From: Treponema sp.
GTDB lineage: Bacteria; Spirochaetota; Spirochaetia; Treponematales; Treponemataceae
Assembly (NCBI GenBank): GCA_017470085.1
Contig: JAFUFE010000075.1
Coordinates: forward strand, 1 to 36,378
DNA: 36,378 nucleotides
Direction of reading: 5' to 3'
Below are positions 13,291 to 20,784 of this stretch, one piece after another (position 1 is the stretch's first letter; each line of letters begins with the position of its first letter). The notes beneath the pieces were generated by a model. The model was not told where the DNA came from. It did not search any database and was given only the letters and a program-made list of their open reading frames with translations. The position numbers were made by a program, and so were the translations under genes.

Positions 13291-14060
13291 CATTTGCCCC
13301 CTTGCAGTGCGTCCAGCTTGTCGCTCAAGTCCGCAATCGCCGCCGCAGAATCATCTTCCTGCTTGTCATACTTGCCCTTCAACCCGTTCAGCTCCGCAAT
13401 AATATGTTCCTTGCATCCCGCAATACACCGCGTAAGGTTGTCGCTCAAAACATTTATGACGCTCTGCCGCCTTGCGCCCTCGTCTTCAGAAAGCGCAAGT
13501 GCTATAACCTGGTCGCTCACCGCTTCCGGCACATCCAGCAGCTTGTTCATAAGCTGGTCATAAAACGAAAACAGCCGCGAAACAACAAAATCCTTCGGTA
13601 TCTGGAGCATCCTTCTTTCCCGTGTTTTCTGCTCGCGCTCATCGGCTACGGTTAGGTCGCGCAGAATCTTAGCGTATTCCGCAATTCCTTTTGTGTCGCC
13701 GTATTGCATAATCAGCTCTTGTATTGTCATGCCCAGCATTGAGGCGGCTTTGTTCTGCGCCTGCTGCTTCCGCATGGGCTTTGTGTCCGCCCAAAAAGAA
13801 GCAGTTTGCATCTGTGCGTTTTCGCCGCTTGCTTCCGGCGTTGCAATCGGTGTTTGCTCGGCAAGCCGTTTTAGTTCCTGCGCTTGCAGGGCCGCCTTCT
13901 GTTTTTCCTTGTGCTTCTCCAGATAGGCGCGGTTCAGCGGGTTGTCGGTGTCCAGCTTTCCGCCGCTGTTTAGTATCAGAGTGCCGTTTTTTATTTTTCC
14001 GCTTATCGCCATGCGCGAAACACCAGCCATCCGCGCAAATTCCGCCGCTTTTACTTCCAT
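13290..14060 (-). CDS. Small terminase-like DNA-packaging protein
   Basis: This 256-residue protein has an N-terminal winged/HTH region (VKAAEFARMAGVSRMAISGK) like lambda Nu1-type small terminases, then a charged linker rich in Lys, Gln and Glu (about 45-95), a middle helical part (AASMLGMTIQELIMQYGDTK, IAEYAKILRDLTVADEREQK) and a C-terminal coiled coil (SAAAIADLSDKLDALQGGK). Small terminases bind the packaging site and recruit the large subunit. Being first in the packaging/head block supports the call. Length is at the upper end for the family. Oddly, no large terminase follows. Confidence 0.62.
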   Translation of the reverse strand: MEVKAAEFARMAGVSRMAISGKIKNGTLILNSGGKLDTDNPLNRAYLEKHKEKQKAALQAQELKRLAEQTPIATPEASGENAQMQTASFWADTKPMRKQQAQNKAASMLGMTIQELIMQYGDTKGIAEYAKILRDLTVADEREQKTRERRMLQIPKDFVVSRLFSFYDQLMNKLLDVPEAVSDQVIALALSEDEGARRQSVINVLSDNLTRCIAGCKEHIIAELNGLKGKYDKQEDDSAAAIADLSDKLDALQGGK

Positions 14061-14586
14061 CAGTTAGAATTGTAAATCTTGACAGAATAACTCGCTATAC
14101 CACTGTAAACTTTTTGTAAGCCTAACATCAAAGTTGGCTCACAAATGGCAAGGCGGACTCGCCGCCGAATAATTGCGCAAGGGTGCAGGGGCTTGGCAGT
14201 ACCTTTTTGAGTGGTTTTCTTTTTATTTTCGGGTCGGTAAGTGTCGGTAAAACAATTAAATATTCAGTTGGTAAAGTGGTAAAAGATTTTTGGTAAGAGT
14301 TTTAAAAGTTTTTTCTGGAATAATTTTTATCACCTATAAAATTTTTATCCTTAAAAAACTTTTATCAAGTAAAGAAAATTACTTTACCATTTTACCATAA
14401 AAATAATTATAAGTCATTGTATTATAACGATTTATAAAGTAAAGTGATTTGTAAAGTTTTGAAAGTGAAAAAAAATAAAAAAAACATCAGAAACGATTTT
14501 TTTTTATTTTTTTTGCGGCGGCAAACCGTGAGAATGAAAAACATTACTTTTTCTTAGAGGTAAAATTTTTGGAAAATAAACAACGG
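14061..14586. other. AT-rich gene-free region with repeated GGTAA boxes
   Basis: No credible gene was found in these 526 bases. The sequence is strongly A+T-rich compared with both neighbours. It holds direct GGTAA boxes at about 14236, 14246, 14270, 14278 and 14292, then inverted TTTACC boxes at about 14383 and 14391, plus several GTAAAG strings further on. Long T/A runs lie near 14480-14510. It could be a packaging site, an origin, or a transposase or repressor binding region. The 13-bp box (14089-14101) lies at its left edge. Confidence 0.7.
14089..14101 (-). promoter_or_regulatory. Phage repeat box GGTATAGCGAGTT, copy 3 (before small terminase)
   Basis: GGTATAGCGAGTT on the minus strand, 28 nt before the terminase ATG at 14060. 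Here it is preceded by CAGT, so a TGG-TATAGC form resembling an extended -10 appears. No clear -35 box is present at 16-18 bp, which favours a phage-specific activator or sigma-like factor. Confidence 0.6.
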
Positions 14587-15861
14587 CTAAACCGCTACAC
14601 CAAAGGAATAGCTTTGCTCGCGCGTGGATTTCAGCAGATACCGCGCGATCAAATCTTTTTCGACCTGCGGCATCGGGTCGCCCACGCAGTCTGTAAGCGG
14701 CTCTGCGAGGGTAATAGGGTAAAATTTGCCGTCCATATAAGCACGGATTCCTGTTTTTTCAGAAAGACAAAGCGTAAAATCACGGTAAGCAGCCCACGCA
14801 GCTTCAAGATGGAACAAAAAGCCGTGAAAAACAAACTCGCCGTTCCAGCGCGTCCGCTTCTTGAACTTCACCGCAATCATCTTTTCCATTTCGTCATCCG
14901 TCAAATCCGCTGGCTTGAAATGCGTTTTTTCGTCCTGCGGGGGAACTGCAAAGCGTTCTTTGTACATTTTGATGTATTCCGGCATAAAGGCGTTTGCCTT
15001 TTCAATCGTGTCTATGCCTAAAAATCGCAATAGAGGGGGTAAACGATTTTGCAAAGTTCCCCAAAACCGTTCAACACGCCCTTTAGCCTGCGGGGAAAGC
15101 GCAAGGATTATATCAATTTCCAGCTCGTTGCAGATTTCCGTCCAATGCGTCTGCTCTTCCTTGCTGTATGCAAGCCGCTCTTCCTGCGTCTTGCCTTCTT
15201 TCCGCTCGTTTTTGACAAAAGCCGCATGGCGGTCAATGTAAACGGCTTCTGGTTTTCCTTGTGTTGTAAGGATTTGGCGCATTACTTCACTGTAACCTAA
15301 GCGGCATTCGTTCAAGCAAAAATACAAGCCTATAGGCTCGTGCGTGGCATCGTCTACAGCTCCGTGAAGGGTAACATTCTGCCCTGTCATAAACCAGTCG
15401 TGTTCAGAGGCGTCTAATTGCACCAATTCCCCGGTGCAGGGGCGTTCTTTTCGCGGCAAATGCTTCTTTTTCTCTTTTTTAGGGCCGCGACTTTTCGGGG
15501 AAACTATGCCGTTGTCGTTCAAAATCTCTGTAAGTGTGGTTATTCCGATTTTTGTATTGTGAAACTGCTCCAACCTGTCTTTAAAAGCCGAAAAATTAGT
15601 TGTAGACCAGTGTTTTTTGTATAAATCGCAGATTTCAATGCGTTTTTCGTCGCTGAATTTCTTTTGCTGGTAAAACTTTCCTTTATGTCCGTTTACAAAA
15701 ATGGAATTACCACTTGCACGGTAACGCGCTTTTAATCGTGAAACTGAATAAGGCGTGATACCGATTTTCTTTGCAGCTTGTGAAATTGAGCATTTTCCAA
15801 TACAAGCAAGTGGAATCCATTTGCGCTTCCGCGCCTGTAATTCCATGTATTCTTGAGACAA
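14587..15861 (-). CDS. ISNCY/IS1202-type DDE transposase, probable phage integration enzyme
   Basis: This 424-residue protein has an N-terminal HTH (about 24-45, SISQAAKKIGITPYSVSRLK), a second helical DNA-binding part, and an rve-type DDE core. Asp150 lies in LVQLDASEHDW, Asp210 in AVYIDRHAAF and Glu264 in AKGRVERFWGTLQ. This arrangement is typical of the ISNCY group now called IS1202 (ISTde1 is a treponemal member, from memory). The start TTG 15861 follows AAGGAG at 6 nt and is better than ATG 15846. The reading frame is complete with all three acidic residues, so it looks active. No inverted partner of the nearby end sequence lies downstream within 500 bp, so it does not look like a stand-alone IS. 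Confidence 0.88.
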   Translation of the reverse strand: MSQEYMELQARKRKWIPLACIGKCSISQAAKKIGITPYSVSRLKARYRASGNSIFVNGHKGKFYQQKKFSDEKRIEICDLYKKHWSTTNFSAFKDRLEQFHNTKIGITTLTEILNDNGIVSPKSRGPKKEKKKHLPRKERPCTGELVQLDASEHDWFMTGQNVTLHGAVDDATHEPIGLYFCLNECRLGYSEVMRQILTTQGKPEAVYIDRHAAFVKNERKEGKTQEERLAYSKEEQTHWTEICNELEIDIILALSPQAKGRVERFWGTLQNRLPPLLRFLGIDTIEKANAFMPEYIKMYKERFAVPPQDEKTHFKPADLTDDEMEKMIAVKFKKRTRWNGEFVFHGFLFHLEAAWAAYRDFTLCLSEKTGIRAYMDGKFYPITLAEPLTDCVGDPMPQVEKDLIARYLLKSTREQSYSFGVAV

Positions 15862-15993
15862 AGAGAACTCCTTAAAATGTTTTCCGCATTGATTTTTTCG
15901 GTACGAAGTGCTAAAAAGTTAAATATATCGGCAGATTTTTGAAAAAAAACATCTAACTATAAAAAAAGTGCTTGACATACGCTGCACGCTCAT
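15862..15993. other. Prophage-host junction region
   Basis: These 132 bases separate the transposase start from the stop of the host gene. The half near the transposase is AT-rich like the phage. TGTCAAGCACTTTTTTTATA (minus strand, from 15976) is a plausible element end; sequence from about 15977 onward resembles the host. The exact joint and any target duplication cannot be fixed without the other end. Confidence 0.5.
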
Positions 15994-17070
15994 CTATTCG
16001 CCTGATGCGGAGCGTCCGTACCGCTTTCGCACTGCCTCGATGAGCGCGTTTCCCGCCTCAAGCTGCCGGATGGTATCCCAATGCCAATCGACGGCAGCCG
16101 GTGGAAGCAACGGCGGCGGATCAGGTTTCCGGCGGGCGTTTGCCGTAGCAACCAGTTCCAGCAATGCCGCTTCCGTCTGCACCGGTAACTTGGTCAGATA
16201 GGGTGCACCGAAGACACAGATACGCCCCGTCGGATCGATGCGATAGTCACCCGGTAACGCAGCTGCCTTTTCAACATTCCTGATCTGTGTGCTCCGCCCG
16301 GTTGTACAAGTATAGACCGTCTGCGCAGACACAAGCCGCTTGGGAACCGCATAGTGTCGCGTTTCATCGGTAAACGTCGCGCTGCCGTCTTCGGGAGGAG
16401 TATCTGTCCGCCAATACCGTATCGTATAGACGCTGCCGTCGACGATGTAGTATGAATAAATATTTTCTTTTACCGGAAGCGGCGCACTGCGGAATGCGCT
16501 TTGGCTGGATACCCCCCGCCAGTATCCGTTGAGCCGATCCGGCAAAGATAAAGCGGTGTCACCGGCCAAAGGGAAAGTCGGCTCTTCCCTTCGCACCACA
16601 AAATCAAGGTAGAGCGCAGTACCGATGACCGCAACGGGGATGCGGGACAGTTCTTTCTGCCCGGAATACACGATTATTTCCCACGCGCCGCTCGCCGGTT
16701 CCGCTCCGTCGTCAAAAGCCGGCACCACGATCGGCTCATAGCGCACTGACAGCCGTTCCGCGCTGCGAGGTGTCGGAATAGAGCGAACGCGTTCTGTGTG
16801 TTCCGCAAACGATTCCGGCTCGGCGGCGCGGTCGTAATACCACCCGTAATACGTTTTCAACACGACTGCGGGTACCGAATCGAGGGCGGATGCGGTATGT
16901 GCAGCTGGAAAATAGACCAGGCGGTCAGTGCCGTCCCAGATGCCGGCCAACAACGCAGGTGGCTCTTCTGTGTACAGCGCGCACAAACAAATCGCGCCGC
17001 ACACCCATGCGGTAAAACACTTCTTCACCTTTTGACTATCGGCAAGGCAAGCATTTGTCATTACCGGCAT
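15994..17070 (-). CDS. Exported protein of unknown function
   Basis: This gene encodes 358 residues. The N-terminus (MPVMTNACLADSQKVKKCFT) leads into a hydrophobic segment (about 17-32, CFTAWVCGAICLCALY), a signal peptide or anchor. The rest is beta-rich with many Tyr, Trp and Arg (VVLKTYYGWYYDRAAEPESF; YSYYIVDGSVYTIRYWRTDT). A C-terminal part mentions neither repeats nor known catalytic motifs. It is probably a periplasmic or envelope protein; I do not recognise the family. A TATACT box ends 6 nt before its ATG and no Shine-Dalgarno is seen. Its stop is the last host feature before the prophage, and the gene is intact. Confidence 0.72.
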   Translation of the reverse strand: MPVMTNACLADSQKVKKCFTAWVCGAICLCALYTEEPPALLAGIWDGTDRLVYFPAAHTASALDSVPAVVLKTYYGWYYDRAAEPESFAEHTERVRSIPTPRSAERLSVRYEPIVVPAFDDGAEPASGAWEIIVYSGQKELSRIPVAVIGTALYLDFVVRREEPTFPLAGDTALSLPDRLNGYWRGVSSQSAFRSAPLPVKENIYSYYIVDGSVYTIRYWRTDTPPEDGSATFTDETRHYAVPKRLVSAQTVYTCTTGRSTQIRNVEKAAALPGDYRIDPTGRICVFGAPYLTKLPVQTEAALLELVATANARRKPDPPPLLPPAAVDWHWDTIRQLEAGNALIEAVRKRYGRSASGE

Positions 17071-17076
17071 TCTTAC

Positions 17077-17082
17077 AGTATA
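17077..17082 (-). promoter_or_regulatory. TATACT -10 box 6 nt before the exported-protein gene
   Basis: TATACT on the minus strand, followed by GTAAGA and the ATG. The -35 position at 17 bp (GCCAGC) is poor. Predicted transcription start falls on or within a base or so of the start codon. Confidence 0.5.
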
Positions 17083-17181
17083 CTCAAAGACAGTGTGATG
17101 CTGGCCAAGAAACTGCGGCGCGATTTACCGTACGCAATCGGCTGAACGGCGGGTACACCTGTAGACAGTTAGGGAGTGACC

Positions 17182-18357
17182 ATGACATATCTTGCAAAGA
17201 TCGGGGAATTATCGCTCAAAGGTTTAAACATACGCACCTTTGAACGACTGCTGCTCCGCAACATACGCCGGTACGTGGCAGGCCGTGCGGTAACAGCGTC
17301 GGTCCATGCAGGACGGCTCATTGTTTCAGGCGAAGCGCCCGATGAAGCGGCGATTGTATATACGCTCTCCCATGTACTCGGCATTACCGGATGGGCACCG
17401 GCCTGTGTTTGTGAAAAGACAGCAGCGGCACTTTGTACCGCGGTGTATGCCGCCGCAGAGCGCGCACGGCACGACGGCGCACAAACTTTTAAGGTTGAAG
17501 CGCGCCGCGCAGACAAACACTTTCCCCTCACCTCATATGAAATCTGCTGTCAGACAGCGGCACCCATCTGTGACAGCGGTCTACTCACCGTCGACGTACA
17601 TCACCCTGACGCCGTCATCCACGTTGAGGTGCGGGATTCCTGCTACGTATACACTGAACAGCATGTTGGCTGCCGAGGGCTGCCAGTCGGCTCCAGCGGC
17701 CGAGGGCTATTGCTGCTTTCGGGGGGCATCGACTCCCCGGTGGCCGGCTACCGTATGATGCGCCGCGGTATGCACGTCGACTGCATCTATTTTCACGCAT
17801 ATCCGTACACATCGGCTGAAGCGCAGCACAAAGTAGAATCCCTTGCAGAGACGCTCGCCGGATACGGGCTTGATGTGAATCTTGCCATCGTTCCTTTTAC
17901 CGACGTTCAGCTGTGCATTAAGAAAAAATCCCCCCCTGAATGGACGACGCTCATGCTGCGGGCGTGTATGATGCGCTGCGCCCGCCTGCTTGCCCAAGAA
18001 CTCCGTGCCGACTGCCTCATCACCGGGGAGAGCCTCGGACAGGTTGCGAGCCAGACGATTGAAAATATGGCTGTCACTGAACACTTTGCGCAGTTTCCGC
18101 TGCTCCGCCCGCTTGTCGGTTTAGACAAAGAAGAAATCACCGCCACTGCACGGACTATCGGCACCTATGAAACATCGATACTGCCCTATGAAGACTGCTG
18201 TGTATTGTTTTCACCAAAACATCCGGTGCTGCACGCATCTGTTGCCGAAGCAGAAAAAATCTATGCGACCTGTGCCCCTGACGATTTGATCGCGGCCGCA
18301 TATGCAGCGCGGGAGACAAAACGATATACGGTGGAAACCATTCTACACAGTCTGTAA
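17182..18357 (+). CDS. thiI: tRNA 4-thiouridine synthetase ThiI
   Basis: This gene encodes 391 residues from ATG 17182, which has AGGGAG 5 nt upstream; a GTG at 17176 overlaps that site. The N-terminal ferredoxin-like/THUMP part begins MTYLAKIGELSLKGLN. The PP-loop is LLLLSGGIDSPVAGYRMMRR near residue 180. LITGESLGQVASQTIENM is the other conserved block, and EDCCVLFSPKHP near 337 holds the Cys that forms the transfer disulfide. It adenylates U8 of tRNA and inserts sulfur; in many bacteria it also serves thiamine thiazole synthesis. The rhodanese domain of the E. coli enzyme (482 aa) is absent, as in B. subtilis, so sulfur must come directly from a cysteine desulfurase. Confidence 0.95.
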   Translation: MTYLAKIGELSLKGLNIRTFERLLLRNIRRYVAGRAVTASVHAGRLIVSGEAPDEAAIVYTLSHVLGITGWAPACVCEKTAAALCTAVYAAAERARHDGAQTFKVEARRADKHFPLTSYEICCQTAAPICDSGLLTVDVHHPDAVIHVEVRDSCYVYTEQHVGCRGLPVGSSGRGLLLLSGGIDSPVAGYRMMRRGMHVDCIYFHAYPYTSAEAQHKVESLAETLAGYGLDVNLAIVPFTDVQLCIKKKSPPEWTTLMLRACMMRCARLLAQELRADCLITGESLGQVASQTIENMAVTEHFAQFPLLRPLVGLDKEEITATARTIGTYETSILPYEDCCVLFSPKHPVLHASVAEAEKIYATCAPDDLIAAAYAARETKRYTVETILHSL

Positions 18358-18366
18358 GCGCGTTCG

Positions 18367-19512
18367 TTATTTTTCGAGCAACAGCCGCGCGGTAACAGCA
18401 GCATCGGTTGAGAGCGACAACCGGTCAAAAGAGTGCCGCATTTTTTTGTCAAAGTCATTATCGCCAAGCAATTCGTTGATTTTCAAAAAGATATCATGCG
18501 GCCGCTGAATAAAATAGCCAACATCGTTGTAAACCGCAAAGCGCATGTTGCCGAGTTCCTGATTGTGGATATACGTGGTGATGATAATCGGTTTGCGCTG
18601 TTGCAGTACTTCCATAAGCATGGCCGGCCCTGCTTTGATAACGACACAATCTGAAATCTTTACAAGCTCGTCGAGATAGTCGATGAATCCAAAGACGTGC
18701 AGATCAAGTTTGGAATACGTTTTCGACAGCAGAAGCAGTACCTCGTGGAGCGCCTTATTGCGTCCACAGACAACCGCAATCGAAAAATCCGCTTTATGGA
18801 ACACACACTGCTGTATGATGTCCGCCGTGCCGGGAAGGCCTTCCCCCCCGCCGACCAGCAACACCATTTTTTTGTCAGGATTGAATCCATGCCGAATGCA
18901 CAGCGCACGCCGCTCATCGGCGGTCAACGTCGGCATACGGTACCGGCGGTTCATCAAAAAAGGAACGATGGTGATCTGCTCCGCCGGCACATGGCACTGT
19001 TCCACACCGACCTGCTTTGCTGCCGCAGAATACACCAGATAGTCGAGCGAAAGATCGTAAAACCACGCCGTCGGCACGGTAAACGGATCGGTAACGATGA
19101 CCGTCAACTTGATCGGCAGTGCAAGCTGCCTGATAGCACGCGCGGCGACCGGCGATAGCGCAAAATGAAACGATACGACGTCAGTCGGTAGCTCCTGCGC
19201 AAACAGCGATTTCAGATACCGCGTTGTTTTACCGCGGATCATCTTCAACACCATGGTCTGCACAAACCGAAACGCCGACAAATCATAGATGAGCGGAAAT
19301 AGCCCGTGAATATAGTTACAGGCGAAATTGTATCCGATTTCAAACAGCAAGTGCCCAAGCCGATTGTTTTTCCCAAAGCCGTTGACCATACGGATATTAA
19401 CGCCGGCATGATGCGCCGCGAGCTCATGCGCGAGCACCTTTGCAGCGCTGACGTGCCCCGCCCCCGTGTTGAGATAGAGGAAAATAAACGTACGTTTTTT
19501 TTCAAGAGCCAT
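18367..19512 (-). CDS. GT28 diacylglycerol glycosyltransferase (MGDG synthase-like)
   Basis: This 381-residue protein has the two-domain GT-B layout of MGDG synthase/UgtP-type enzymes. The N-terminal acceptor domain has LNTGAGHVSAAKVLAHELAA (the G-x-GH...A motif binding lipid), then VVSFHFALSPVAARAIRQLA. The C-terminal nucleotide-sugar domain has VLLVGGGEGLPGT and the donor-binding segment KAGPAMLMEVLQQRKPIIIT with QELGN. It would transfer glucose or galactose from a UDP-sugar to diacylglycerol, making the glycolipids that dominate treponemal membranes. It is convergent with thiI (9 nt apart). Its promoter TTGACC-17-TATACT ends 8 nt before ATG, with no ribosome-binding site. The exact sugar is not determined. 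Confidence 0.88.
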   Translation of the reverse strand: MALEKKRTFIFLYLNTGAGHVSAAKVLAHELAAHHAGVNIRMVNGFGKNNRLGHLLFEIGYNFACNYIHGLFPLIYDLSAFRFVQTMVLKMIRGKTTRYLKSLFAQELPTDVVSFHFALSPVAARAIRQLALPIKLTVIVTDPFTVPTAWFYDLSLDYLVYSAAAKQVGVEQCHVPAEQITIVPFLMNRRYRMPTLTADERRALCIRHGFNPDKKMVLLVGGGEGLPGTADIIQQCVFHKADFSIAVVCGRNKALHEVLLLLSKTYSKLDLHVFGFIDYLDELVKISDCVVIKAGPAMLMEVLQQRKPIIITTYIHNQELGNMRFAVYNDVGYFIQRPHDIFLKINELLGDNDFDKKMRHSFDRLSLSTDAAVTARLLLEK

Positions 19513-19520
19513 GCGGCGCT

Positions 19521-19549
19521 AGTATACGGCGGCGACGGCATGAGGTCAA
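19521..19549 (-). promoter_or_regulatory. Sigma-70-like promoter placed for a leaderless glycosyltransferase mRNA
   Basis: TTGACC (19549-19544), 17-bp spacer, TATACT (19526-19521), then 8 nt to the ATG at 19512. The predicted start is within 2-3 nt of the start codon. Confidence 0.75.
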
Positions 19550-19645
19550 GCCTCGTTTTGTATTGACAACAGCCCCATGCCGTTTTGCGCCGTGGGTTCC
19601 ATATGACAATTCGGAAAAACAGCGGCCGATTTTTTCACTGCCCCC

Positions 19646-19674
19646 TTGACACGCCGCGACAAATACAGTATTCT
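19646..19674 (+). promoter_or_regulatory. Sigma-70-like promoter of the CPBP protease gene
   Basis: TTGACA (19646-19651), 17-bp spacer, TATTCT (19669-19674). It leaves a leader of about 95 nt before ATG 19776, so this gene, unlike several neighbours, has a normal 5' leader. Confidence 0.75.
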
Positions 19675-19775
19675 AGGGCAGTTTTATCCGCGCCCAGCAG
19701 CGAACGGGCACATTGCACACGACAGCATTTCAGTTTGTGTATCTTCATCTGTAAAATACTAGGGATATTTTATCC

Positions 19776-20555
19776 ATGAAAACAACAGGAAAAGAATCTA
19801 AGGAAGCGATTCAGTATAGCACCAGCACCGATGCCATAGCGACGAAGCGAAAAACACCGCTTTATGCACGTCAACACTATCTTGCTTGGTACGACATCGG
19901 TATAGTGACCGTCATCATGTTTTTCTGGGGAATCTATTCGTCAACCGTGCAGTATAGCGGAATAGTGCGGCAGACGGTGTCCGTTCTGGAAACGACAGAT
20001 TTCACTCCCAGCGACAACTACCGCGCGCTGGTGATGCAAGGCATATTCCTCATCATTACGTTCCTCTACTTGCGGATGCGGCGGTTCGACTTTAGCAGGT
20101 GGACCATTACGGTCAGCGCCTCTGGATATGGGTACGGCATACTGCTGTTTTTAGTGGAAGCGCTCTGTATGGACGCCTATACTTTTTTAACTGCCGGTAT
20201 AGCAGACCGCCTGCCGTTGCCATCTGTGTACGACTGTATCACGCAGTTTGATTTTTCTGTGGTCATATACGCGCTGTTAAACGGATTCTATGAAGAAATA
20301 TATTTTCTCGGCATATGTCCGTCGGTAAAAGACGAAAGTCTCAAGTGGACGATTCCCTTTTCGCTCATCGTGCGCTGGAGCTTTCACACGTATCAAGGCA
20401 TGACAATATCGCTCGGACTGGGATTTGTTTTGGGGCTGCTGCTGTACGGCGTGTACAAAAGGTCAAAAACAAAGAACCTGTTTCCCTTTTTCGTCGCGCA
20501 CACAATCGCCGACATCGCAGGGCTTACTATCGCATATTACGTTTTTTCCCATTGA
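19776..20555 (+). CDS. CPBP-family intramembrane protease-like protein
   Basis: This 259-residue membrane protein has about seven hydrophobic segments. The CPBP (Abi) motifs are in order: FYEEIYFLGICPS (motif 1, paired Glu about residues 172-173), then RWSFHTYQGM (His in motif 2), then FFVAHTIADIAG (motif 3). The family normally shows EExxxR; here the Arg position is occupied by Leu (EEIYFLG), so substrate or activity may differ. These are glutamate-type intramembrane endopeptidases related to Rce1, often acting on peptides or in bacteriocin self-immunity. A 45-residue soluble, Thr/Ser/Lys-rich N-tail precedes the first helix. The next gene follows after 229 nt. Confidence 0.75.
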   Translation: MKTTGKESKEAIQYSTSTDAIATKRKTPLYARQHYLAWYDIGIVTVIMFFWGIYSSTVQYSGIVRQTVSVLETTDFTPSDNYRALVMQGIFLIITFLYLRMRRFDFSRWTITVSASGYGYGILLFLVEALCMDAYTFLTAGIADRLPLPSVYDCITQFDFSVVIYALLNGFYEEIYFLGICPSVKDESLKWTIPFSLIVRWSFHTYQGMTISLGLGFVLGLLLYGVYKRSKTKNLFPFFVAHTIADIAGLTIAYYVFSH

Positions 20556-20746
20556 TTGGAGATACACTGCAGCCGCTTTGACAGGGCGGTCAGTTTTATG
20601 CAGAACTGGACAGCTGCCGCCCCTTTCGGACATGCCCGCACGGTACCGAAAAGGCCGGCCGCCACCATATGTTCCACTGCAATAGCGGACACGGCTCATC
20701 GTGCGCTGTGCTGTACGCTGTGGCTCATCACCGCTGATTATCGGAA

Positions 20747-20776
20747 TTGCACGATGCGCCGCTTGTGTGGTATTGT
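20747..20776 (+). promoter_or_regulatory. Putative promoter close to uracil-DNA glycosylase start
   Basis: TTGCAC (20747-20752), 18-bp spacer, TATTGT (20771-20776), 8 nt before ATG 20785. The match is weaker than the others but the geometry is the same. Confidence 0.4.
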
Positions 20777-20784
20777 ATCGGGCG

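Larger units (their letters stand above)
1..15985 (-). mobile_element. Partial contractile-tailed prophage carrying an IS-type transposase
   Basis: Gene content shows a myovirus-like prophage: small terminase, portal, ClpP-type protease, decoration and capsid proteins, tail sheath, tail tube, frameshifted chaperone and tape measure, with a lysis cassette between portal and protease. All structural genes run on the minus strand. The right-hand boundary is inferred, not proven. The last phage gene (transposase) starts at 15861 and the host gene ends at 15994, so the junction lies between; the string TGTCAAGCAC (minus strand, 15976-15967) followed by a T-run is a candidate end. The other end lies beyond base 1, so tail fibres, the early region and the second attachment end cannot be seen. 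Confidence 0.9.

Noticed and set aside
14587-15861. Stand-alone insertion sequence inside or beside the prophage
   Set aside because: No inverted partner of the outer end was found downstream of the transposase, and the next phage genes follow in the same orientation. Not fully excluded, because IS1202-type ends are not known to me base by base.
1-15985. Classical Mu-like prophage
   Set aside because: The tail is contractile as in Mu, but the head genes are lambda-type (portal, ClpP protease, gpD, gpE), the transposase is not MuA, and no MuB, Gam or Mor was seen in the window.
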